Source: Cladorrhinum sp. PSN259 (taxonomy: Eukaryota > Ascomycota > Sordariomycetes > Sordariales > Podosporaceae). From it: a stretch of 64,000 bases of DNA. The translations under genes and the position numbers were made by a program. The notes below the pieces were generated by a model. It saw nothing but the letters and a program-made list of their open reading frames with translations, had not been told where the DNA came from and did not search any database. Where the stretch lies: NCBI GenBank assembly GCA_033725935.1, contig MU867067.1, positions 248,001-312,000 on the forward strand, read 5' to 3'. This document shows positions 11,221-19,658 of the stretch, in pieces (the first letter of the stretch is position 1; the number at the start of each line of letters is the position of its first letter).

Positions 11221-13104
11221 ATGCATTTCAACCCCCTTTTTGCCGCCCTGGGGCTGGCCACCTCGGCCTCTGCTGGCCACCTTGCTGGTACCTTTGCCGT
11301 GTTGAGGCACACTGGAACCGCGTTGACGACTTGCCGCGTTGACCCCATTGTCTCCCCTGGAGGTCCCTCTGCTCACGTCCACACCGTCATGGGAGCCAGC
11401 AATTTCGGTTTCAACGCCAATGGAGAGGACCTGCGCAAGTCCAGCTGCACCACAGCCAAGCCCAAGGGAGATCTCAGCTCGTACTGGTTCCCATCTCTCT
11501 ACTTTAAGGACCCCTCCACGGGCAAGCTTGAGCCTGTTCCCATGTTCTACATGAACGTGTACTACTTCTTCGACGCCACCAACGATGACATCAAGTCTTT
11601 CCCTGTCGGCCTACAGATTGTGAGCGGAAATGCCCAGCTCAGATCCGCCCCCGCTGGAGCCGATGGCCGCCGCAACCTCGACCCTACCAGGGGCCCCATC
11701 CAGCCAGCTCAGCTCACCTGCCCCCGCTCCAACAATAACTTCAACCCTCCCAACTGGCCTGCCGGCTCTGATGGCTCCATGGCCGGTATTCAGGACCCCG
11801 AAAATTTGGGCGCCGGTATGGGTTTCCCCTTCCAGAACTGCGATGGGTACGCTTCGCCTCTACGGGCCGACGTCCACATGCCTTCGTGCTACAACCCCGA
11901 GGCTGGCTTGACCAACTACAAGAACAATATGGCTTTCCCCTCGCCGGCTGGCGAAGGTAGAGTTGACTGCCCCAAAGGCTGGATTCACGTGCCTCACATG
12001 TTCTACGAGACTTACTGGGACACTGCCAAGTTCGCTCCCCGGTTCCAGAACCTCATTGGCAAGGAAAGCCCCTTTGTTTTCGCCAACGGTGATGCTACTG
12101 GCTTCTCTATCCACGCTGATTTCATCTCGGGTTGGGATCCGGAAGAGCTTCAAAACGTCATTGACAACTGCAACACTGGCCACGGCGGCATTCACACCTG
12201 CCCTGGCTTGAAGCTCGGAGTCAACCCCGACAGTAACAACTGCAAGATTACATGCCCTGTCGATGAGGATGTTAGCGGACCCTTGGATAAACTTCCTGGC
12301 AACAATCCCATTCGTGGCTGGCAGTATGGTGCTGGCGGTGGTAGCTCCCCTGCTCCTAACCCCGAACCTGTGATTGAGCCTGCGCCAGTTTCCAGCTCGG
12401 CTCCTGCTCCGAGCCCAGCCCCCACCATCAAGTCTGTTGCTCCCGAGCCCGCCCCGTCTTCTTCCGAGGCCGCGGAACCAGCTCCGGCTCCTTCGTCCAA
12501 GGATGCTGCGCCGCCCCCACCACCCCCTAGCACCACCCTTGTTCCCGTTACCAAGCCCGTCGTCCAGCCCGAGCCTACCCCAGAGGTTAGCGCCCCACCC
12601 ATTGTTGATGGTAAGACCACAACGATCTACGACACGGTTACTGTTTGGCAGACCAAGACCGTCTATGCCGGTGACGCCGCCCCTACCAAGTCTGCCGAGC
12701 AAGAGACCAATGGAGGCGCCGAGATCTCTGGCTACAAGTACGTCGGATGTTACAAGGACGGCTCGAGCCGTGTTCTTACCGGCAAGATCCTCCCCAAGCT
12801 TGGCGATGTCAGCAACACCAACTGTGTCAACTTTTGCAGCGAGAAGGGCTTCAGCGTCGCTGGTACTGAATATGGTGGAGAGTGCTACTGCGGCAACGGT
12901 CTCAACAAGCTCGAGAAGCTTGATGACGCCCAGTGCTCATTCACTTGCAAGGGTGACGGCTCGCAGAAGTGTGGTGGTGACTGGGCTCTGTCTTTGTACA
13001 CCAAGGGTGGAAGTGCCCCTGCTGCTGCAAACCAGAAGCGCCATGCCCGCAACCACATGTTGCATCATGTCCGCACCCCTTCCCGTCATCTCCACCGCAG
13101 GTAG
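11221..13104 (+). CDS. Secreted DUF1996 protein with C-terminal WSC domain
   Basis: This intronless 627-aa secreted or wall-associated protein has a signal peptide (residues 1 to about 18). A DUF1996 domain covers about 25-360 (RVDPIVSPGGPSAHVHTVMG, LSSYWFPSLYF, YWDTAKF, HADFISGW, ending DKLPG). A Pro/Ala/Ser-rich linker covers about 370-450, followed by a TTTIYDTVTVW segment. A WSC domain lies at about 504-597, with the expected cysteines (YVGCYKDG, NCVNFCSEKG, ECYCGNGL, CSFTCKGDGSQKCGG). WSC domains bind glycans, so the modular layout suggests attachment to cell-wall polysaccharide; the DUF1996 activity itself is unknown. The tail is basic and His-rich with no GPI signal. It is the larger of two DUF1996 genes in tandem. 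No transmembrane segment follows WSC, so it is not a Wsc1-type sensor. Confidence 0.93.
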   Translation: MHFNPLFAALGLATSASAGHLAGTFAVLRHTGTALTTCRVDPIVSPGGPSAHVHTVMGASNFGFNANGEDLRKSSCTTAKPKGDLSSYWFPSLYFKDPSTGKLEPVPMFYMNVYYFFDATNDDIKSFPVGLQIVSGNAQLRSAPAGADGRRNLDPTRGPIQPAQLTCPRSNNNFNPPNWPAGSDGSMAGIQDPENLGAGMGFPFQNCDGYASPLRADVHMPSCYNPEAGLTNYKNNMAFPSPAGEGRVDCPKGWIHVPHMFYETYWDTAKFAPRFQNLIGKESPFVFANGDATGFSIHADFISGWDPEELQNVIDNCNTGHGGIHTCPGLKLGVNPDSNNCKITCPVDEDVSGPLDKLPGNNPIRGWQYGAGGGSSPAPNPEPVIEPAPVSSSAPAPSPAPTIKSVAPEPAPSSSEAAEPAPAPSSKDAAPPPPPPSTTLVPVTKPVVQPEPTPEVSAPPIVDGKTTTIYDTVTVWQTKTVYAGDAAPTKSAEQETNGGAEISGYKYVGCYKDGSSRVLTGKILPKLGDVSNTNCVNFCSEKGFSVAGTEYGGECYCGNGLNKLEKLDDAQCSFTCKGDGSQKCGGDWALSLYTKGGSAPAAANQKRHARNHMLHHVRTPSRHLHRR

Positions 13105-13840
13105 ATAAGCGGGTTTTTGATTCTATTTTTTCTTGTTCATTTCTTGGTGTCACCTGATACATGTATTTGGAGACAATTGCTTGCATCAGGCTTGGAGACA
13201 CACATTTAGGGATACCACACATTTTGGGCGAGCGGAACAGCTTTTTAGAAGGAATTCGGGACGGAGGGAATAGGGCGGCACAAAAAGCACAAATGGGTTT
13301 TATGTGCCGGAGTTGAAACTTGGATTCTGGTACTTTTTTTTTTTTTCTGACGACGATGTTATGAAGCCTTTTGTCATCTTCACACATTCTTCACTTCTTA
13401 CATTCGTGTATGTATCATTATTTTTCGATTCTTTTTGGGTCTACGGGCCTCCCTTTTGGGAATTTTTTTGGAGATGGAGGATGGTTTGAAACATTTTTGG
13501 ACAGGCACATTTGGCTGTCAGGACATATATAGATGCCAAATTCGATGGTGATTGAAGATGATGCCTTTTAGTTCCTATTTTGCTGGTGGTGATTACAGTG
13601 TGACTGTGGCGCTAAAACCCTAACCCGGCACATATTAATTTTTTATCATTCATCAACATTTCAACCTTGAACAGTGAAATCCATCTTTAACTTCAACAGA
13701 AACAAGTAAACATCAAAACTGATTTGCTCTGGCGGAAGAAACCCACTTGAAAATCTTGGGGTCATAAAACAATTAAATTTTTTCAGGTCACTATTAACAG
13801 TCGAAAGAGAGGAAGTTTCAACAACATCGGATAAAATATC
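13105..13840. other. 3' flank of the WSC gene and rcm1 promoter
   Basis: About 735 bp hold the 3' UTR of the DUF1996-WSC gene and the upstream region of rcm1. Apart from T-runs near 13328, the one notable element is a telomere-repeat-like motif at 13616-13626. No ORF is supported. Confidence 0.5.
13616..13626 (+). promoter_or_regulatory. Telobox-like element (AACCCTAACCC)
   Basis: Nearly two copies of the CCCTAA telomere repeat lie about 215 bp upstream of the rcm1 ATG. In yeasts and plants, Tbf1/TRF-type Myb proteins bind TTAGGG-like sites in promoters of ribosome-biogenesis genes. Rcm1 is such a gene, so a regulatory role is plausible but is inferred from position and sequence only. Confidence 0.4.
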
Positions 13841-15750
13841 ATGTCCCTCTATCACGAGGCGGCCGCCATTCTCGCGGCGCCTGCAAACCACGGCGGTAGT
13901 CTTAAAAACAGAATATTTGGCAAAAAGGATCTCAAGTCGCCACCAGCGCAGGTTTACGCCCTCGCTCTCGAATCGAGCAAATGGAGCTCCATCCTCAAGG
14001 AAGTCGTCGAGAACTCTGAGCTCCTAAAGAAGGAGCGCAAGGCAGGTTCTCACCGATTCCCGCTCGGTATAGTTTCATATACTAACATGATCCATTTCAG
14101 CTCACACCGGCACTCTCAATCCTTTTAACTCATGACCTCCTCCTCGCCAAAGGCGGCATCGCACTTCCAGCTTCCCACGGCCTACGCGCCGCCATCGACA
14201 GGCACAAAGCCCGTCTAAGCTCAGAATTCACCAAGGCACGCATAAGAAGGAAATGTCCTACGGTCGACGCCCTCCACGCCCAGGTAGAAGCCGCTCTCGG
14301 CCCGGCTCATCCCAGATGGATCCGCGTAAACGCAGTCAAGTCGACGCTAGACGAACAGCTCGACAAGACGTTCAAGGGGTTCACAGTAGTCCCTACTATC
14401 CAAGAAATCATGTCCGCCCCTCCAGGACAGAAATTAGCCTGTCTGGACGGACATATACCTAATCTGGTTGCCGTCTCCCCCGGAACCGACTTTACCAAGA
14501 CTCCAGCGTACAAAGCCGGTGAAATCATCCTGCAGGATAAAGCTTCATGCTTTCCGGCGTATTTATTGGATCCACGCCCGGATTCTGAGTCGGATGGAGG
14601 AGGAGATATCATAGACGCATGTGCAGCACCAGGGAACAAGACAACCCACCTAGCAGCCATCCTCGCTGAACGGGCTTCCCAGTCAAAAAAGATAAAACAG
14701 CGCATCCACGCATTCGAAAAAGACAAATTCCGCGCCAAGACCCTGGCGAAAATGGTCGGCGCAGCCGGATCGGATTCCATGACGACAATCCATCCCGGCT
14801 CCGATTTCTTGAGGTCCGATCCTCAATCGCCCGAATTCGAAAAAGTAACCTGTCTTCTCCTCGACCCCAGTTGCTCAGGAAGCGGGATAGTAGGTCGTGA
14901 CGATACGCCCGAGTTTCATCTTCCCGCTACCTCTACCAACCCGTCTCCCCAGCAAGGTCCTCCTCCTCCTCCTCCTGCTGCTGCTCACAAGAAACGAAAG
15001 CGTGATTCTTCCAAGGATGAGAAGGAGAAAGATGAAGAGAAAGAAAACGAAGAAATAACACTAATAGACGACGACGGCCACTCCACTCAACTCTCCCCGC
15101 AAGCTCTAGCCTCAAGAATCAAAGCTCTGTCCGATTTTCAACTCCAAATCATCTTGCACGCTTTTACCTTCCCGGCCGCCAGACGCGTCACGTATTCAAC
15201 CTGCTCCGTATACCCAGGCGAAAACGAAGGGGTGGTTATGCGCGCACTAAACTCGGACATTGCACAACGCCGGGGGTGGAGGGTACTCAAAAGAAAAGAA
15301 CAAGTCAGAGGGATGAAAGAGTGGAACGTGAGGGGGTGGGTTGACGAGTGTGAGGGAGACACAGAGGTAGCGGAAGGGTGTATTAGGGCTGAGAGGGGGG
15401 ATGGGAGGGGCACCATGGGGTTTTTTGTTGTGGCGTTCGTTAGGGATGATAATAGTGAAAGAGAATGTCCGTATGAGAGGGATGAGGAGGGAAGGATCGT
15501 TAGGGGGGTTGGGGGGTGGCCTGTTTGGAAGGGGGAAGAAAGAAGGGGGAAGAAGAGGAGAAGAATGGGTGAAGAGGACGGAGAAGAAGAGGAAGAAGAA
15601 GAAGAAGATGATGATGATGATGATGAAGATGAAGATGAAGAAGAAGAAAGTAGAAGAAGAAGAAGATGGGGAGGAGGAGGACGAGAGGAAGAGGAAGTTG
15701 AGGAGGAGGAAGTTGAGGACGACGATGAATGGGGTGGGTTTAATGATTAG
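13841..15750 (+). CDS. rcm1: 25S rRNA cytosine-C5 methyltransferase (NSUN5/Rcm1)
   Basis: This SAM-dependent RNA m5C methyltransferase belongs to the Rcm1/NSUN5 family, which modifies a cytosine of the large-subunit rRNA during nucleolar ribosome assembly. Exons are 13841-14041 and 14101-15750, giving 616 aa. The junction LLKKERK/LTPALSILLTHDLLLAKGG matches the family only if the intron starts with GC, not GT. The SAM site DACAAPGNKTTH begins at residue 239. The motif IV cysteine is C325 (DPSCSGSG) and the catalytic motif VI cysteine is C435 (TYSTCSVYPGE). A charged, low-complexity insert (about 350-390) separates motifs IV and VI. The C-terminal 85 residues are an Arg/Glu/Asp tail encoded by an almost pure purine tract, probably a disordered nucleolar tail. 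It is convergent with lag1. Confidence 0.92.
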
Positions 15751-16531
15751 ATTAGGTAGAAAGAGGGCATTATAATGCTATTGATTGTGTGAATGTACAA
15801 GATGCATTTGTATTATATTCGACGGTGTATATAATATATGAGTTGAGGCACCGGGGATAATGGTGTCTATTAAGAAGGAAGCTTTCTTTTTTTATTTTTT
15901 TTAAAAAAAATTTGAATTTTTTTTGGAGAAAAGTATATATAGTATATATTTGTACATGCCAATAAAAGAACCAAAAGCCATCTCGCTAATATATCAATAA
16001 CAAAAAAAAAAAAATCAAGAACATAAATATAGGGAGGGAGAGAGAGCGAATCATAGATGAAAAACATTATATGCTTTGACTTGTATAAAACGATTGTATA
16101 TTGGGGGTTTTTTTTTCTTCCCTCATCCTCCTACCTATTTATTTCCCCTTCCCAACCAACCCCCAACCCCCACCCCCCACCTTTTTCTCTTTCATCATAA
16201 AACACATAAAAAAACCAAACCCGCTCGTAAACAAAGTCCGCCTGCTATGCAGAAGATTTTCTCTTTTTCTTTTTTTGGTCAAAAGCCGGGATATGATATC
16301 CTTTTCCTTCCTTTCCATCCATTCTCACCCATCACTCATCCCCAGCCACCCACCCCCTCCTCACCAAAAAGAATAATATAATTATACCAATATCATACAA
16401 TAATAGCCGGGGAAAAAAAGAAAAAAAAATGTAATAAAAGGCTTCCCCATCAAAGAAAACGAAGGGAAAAAAGAATCCATCCCCCCCCTTAATAACCCCC
16501 CCAGCAAACTGCTCAGCAACAAAAAAACAAC
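15751..16531. other. Convergent 3' region, rcm1 / lag1
   Basis: About 780 bp of very AT-rich, homopolymer-rich DNA lie between two convergent stop codons. It should contain both polyadenylation regions. Nothing else is recognised. Confidence 0.5.
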
Positions 16532-18022
16532 TTACCGAGCAGCAGCAGAAGCAGCCTTCTTAGCACCATTAGCAGCAACAGCGCTGTAACTCTTCTCTTG
16601 AGTTTGCTCTGCAGTCATCTCACCCTCAGACTCCTCACTCCTGTCGTCCGTAGCATTACCGGCCAGCACGAACCTGTAGGCAATCCTCAGAATGAAAAAG
16701 AGCCAAAACAGATTCAAAGCCTGCAGGCAGCTTAGCAGTCCCGTCGTGATGACAAACGAAAGCGTGCACTTGTACTGCCCCGCGTTCCAGTCCATCAGGT
16801 AAGGGCCCACCGTCTTGAACTCGGTGAACAGCGAATAAAGAATCTTGAGGTTCAAATAGTGCCGGAGATAAATCCAGACGCACATAAAGGTAAAGTAGTA
16901 AGGGCCCGTAAGCGGGTGGTCGACGTAGTTGAGACTTTTGGATGTCTTTTTTTTGACAAGTCAGTTACAGCAGTTCCCTTTGAATAAACCGAAAAAAAAA
17001 AAAAAAACTTACAGCCAAAAAGAAGTCAGAAATATCATGAGTGATATAAACCGCCAACCCAATGTACGTAAAGTGAAACCTGTAGCTCAGACCAATCAGG
17101 GCCAGACTGACAATGTGATGTCCCACCAGCTCCTTGAAGTCCTTTCGGGGCTTCTCCATCCCCAGCAGCAAGACGATAGCCTGCTGAGCCCAGTACGCCG
17201 CCTGAAACAGGTAGTAAAACTTGAAGAGGGCGTCGTGCGTCTTGTGCGGGTAGCTCTCGTAAAAGGCCGTGGTGTTGAAATACCAGACCGGGGACCGGCT
17301 CATGACGTACATGCCCAGGGGACCCATGATGCCAAAGTAGAGAGCCGTGTACATTTGTTCCATGTATCGCGCCTGCTTGCCGCGAGACTTGAGACCGGCC
17401 CAGCGGGACAAGGGACGGAGAAGCTCCTGCATGATGAACTCGCGGGTGAAGGAGAGGACGATTGTGTAAAAAGTGACAAAGGCGATGTCCCAGAGTCCCT
17501 TTGCGTATTGGGGGGCTTCATCTTTGGAAGAAGTGGGGAGGCGGTATGACAGGAAGATGAAGTGGTGGACCGGGTTTGATTCGGACGGGTTTACGGCGTA
17601 GAGTGAGAGGAAGATTGAGATTAGCACGGCGGGGAGGACCCAGGTGTGCTTGATGATGATTGTTTTGGCGCGGCGGAGGGCGGAGCGCGCCTTGCGCCGT
17701 TTGGAGTGTCGTTTGGCTGGTTGAGAGGAGGAGGAGGAGGAAGAAGAGGAGCTGGAGTCCTGTTGTGGAGGGACAAGAGTTAGCGCGCAAGTTATGGCTG
17801 CCAGAGAAGTCAATTACTCCGTCAAGCCTTTCTTACCTTGCCCTGAATGTGCGCAATGCTAGTAGCAAGAGAGGGCGCGCCCGTGTCGCCAACCTTCAGG
17901 TCATTCCCAAGGATGCTCGACTTTCTCCGTCGTCGCGCGCTCGCATCGCCATTCGACGAAGAGCGCAATTGACGATCCGACGCCGTAGGCAGAGGCGGGA
18001 AGGGTTCGGACCCAGCCGCCAT
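16532..18022 (-). CDS. lag1: Ceramide synthase (sphingosine N-acyltransferase), Lag1/Lac1 family
   Basis: This ER multi-pass enzyme joins fatty acyl-CoA to sphingoid bases. Exons are 18022-17837, 17759-17013 and 16945-16532, giving 448 aa. The first ATG in frame is at 18022 (MAAGSEPFPPLP). A basic, Ser-rich N-terminal tail is followed by about six to eight hydrophobic helices and the TLC domain. The Lag motif is intact, with the paired histidines (VGHHIVSLALIG) and the later HD pair (YITHDISDFFLA), the residues implicated in acyl transfer. The reading frame crosses intron 2 inside the motif (FFLA/TSKSLNYVDH). The acceptor of intron 2 follows a run of eight A with no pyrimidine tract, which is unusual. 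The cytosolic tail is Ala/Lys-rich. A poly-Ser stretch starts exon 2. Confidence 0.92.
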
Positions 18023-18727
18023 GTTGGAAAAAGGGGAGAGCGGTGACCTGTCTCTCACAGTCTCCCTTGTGTTATGCTCGAGGTATTCCCGATGTCTCAG
18101 ATTCGGAGGCCCCGCTGCGTTGTAGGTAGTAGGTCGTCTTTGTCTTCAGCAGCCGAAAAAGCAAAAGCAATCGCGGGTGGTAGTAGGTCGGCGAAGAGAG
18201 AGACGGAAGAGGACTATAAAGGGTGCGAAGTGGCGCGGGTCTTGTGTTTTTGTGTGTTTCGCTGACCGCTGACACCCAAAAAGAAGATGCTGCAGAAAAG
18301 GAGCTGTCGTCAGATTTTAGATCTTAGAGGTCTCTGCAACTTCGTCCACCCAGTTGGTTGTTCAGAGGGTCTGCTCCCGCTCAAAAACGTCTAACAAAGA
18401 AGAAGAAGAAGAAATCTATGTCTGAAAAAAAAAAAAAAAAGGATTTGTTTGATTCTTGTGACTATTGGTAGAAGAGATTCCCACCAAGGCGGCGCGTGTC
18501 GTCCAATTTCCCTTTCCTTTTACGTTTTAGTCTGGGACCCTCGTGGACCCCTGTTTCGAGAGAGACACGGCGATGGTACCCTGCAAATCACCCTGGAACC
18601 TCTTGTCAAATTTTTTGGTTGTTTCTTCAAAAACCCCATTCAACTGCCGGGACTGCGTTACAAGGGTATCTCTTGTCATCCCAAGTTCTGAATAAAACAT
18701 CTTTTGGTTTTTGTTCCGTTTCGTTTC

Positions 18728-18755
18728 AAAAAAAAAAAAAAAAAAAAAAAAAAAA
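18728..18755 (+). repeat. Homopolymer run of 28 A
   Basis: This uninterrupted A run is the longest mononucleotide tract in the window. It lies about 35 bp after an AATAAA hexamer (about 18692-18697), which resembles the tail of a reverse-transcribed RNA; see findings. Confidence 0.85.
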
Positions 18756-19231
18756 GCACCTGGCAGGTACTGCAGCGGTTTGCTTTCAAGGTGGTCCCGA
18801 CCAGCAAGAAAAAAAGCTGCCAACCCCTGAACGTTCGGTCCAGAACCCCGACGGTGGGATTTTCCTACCTAGGTATGGATGTGGGTCTCTGCCAACTGGC
18901 CTGGGGAAATGCAGCCAGGCGGGCGGGCGGTGAAGAACACCAAACCCGCTCCGACAGCGGGGTGTGTCTCTCCCGCGGGCACCGAGGTCAGCATTGCCAA
19001 CTTGAAGACGGCATCGTCTCATCACCGGCAACGGCGGAAACGGAAGTAGGAGATTATTAATGGAGGCCTCAAAGACAGATACACACCCGTGCAACCAACA
19101 GATCTCATCAATTCAAGGGGAGATCTGACCTACCCCTAAAGGTTACCCCTATTCTCCTTAAATGTAGTTATTGGACAGTTGGAAAAGTTGCCACTCATGA
19201 AACAAAAAAATCACCAATACAATGCATGAAG

Positions 19232-19293
19232 TAAACAATGGTCAATGACTAAACAATGGTCAATGACTAAACAATGGTCAATGACTAAACAAT
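19232..19293. repeat. 18-bp tandem repeat, 3.4 copies
   Basis: Three perfect copies of TAAACAATGGTCAATGAC are followed by an eight-base partial copy. Each unit contains an HMG/SOX-like core (AACAATGG) and a small inverted repeat (GTCA-A-TGAC). It lies in the palH 3' flank, about 1.2 kb upstream of the lag1 start. It is contiguous with no spacers, so it is not a CRISPR array. Confidence 0.9.
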
Positions 19294-19658
19294 CATCTTG
19301 CCCTTTCCCCTCCTCCAACTTCGATACTCTTCCCCTCGTTCATAGCTATAGATGGTTTCATAAGTGGTTGAATTGCTTTCCAAAATCATGCTCAAAAGAT
19401 GATGAGGCAATAGAATAGATAGATAGTTTGTCCGCCCAATTCCAAAAAAGAAAAACGCCACGGAGAGAGCTTAATCGCTTCGGCTCCAATTTTTGAATAC
19501 CACCGGGACTCCCAGGGGGGGAAAGCCCAAAATTCCTTTCCGAAACCAAAAACTTTGCGCTATAACACATATCCCGAAAAAAAAAAAAAAGTCCCATGTA
19601 AATGCTTCATCAGATATCCAAGAAAACAACTCAACACAACGCTGCCATGTTACCGTCA

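Larger units (their letters stand above)
18023..19658. other. lag1 upstream region and palH 3' flank
   Basis: These 1.6 kb separate the lag1 start from the palH stop (both minus). They contain an A16 run at about 18425-18440, an A28 run at 18728-18755 preceded by AATAAA, and an 18-bp tandem repeat at 19232-19293. Open frames here are short and unconvincing. Confidence 0.5.

Noticed and set aside
11860..12702. 280-codon frame antisense to the DUF1996-WSC gene
   Set aside because: Gly/Arg-rich translation is what the reverse strand of a Pro/Ala/Ser linker gives; there is no independent support.
19232..19293. CRISPR array
   Set aside because: The repeats are contiguous with no spacers, and the organism is a eukaryote.
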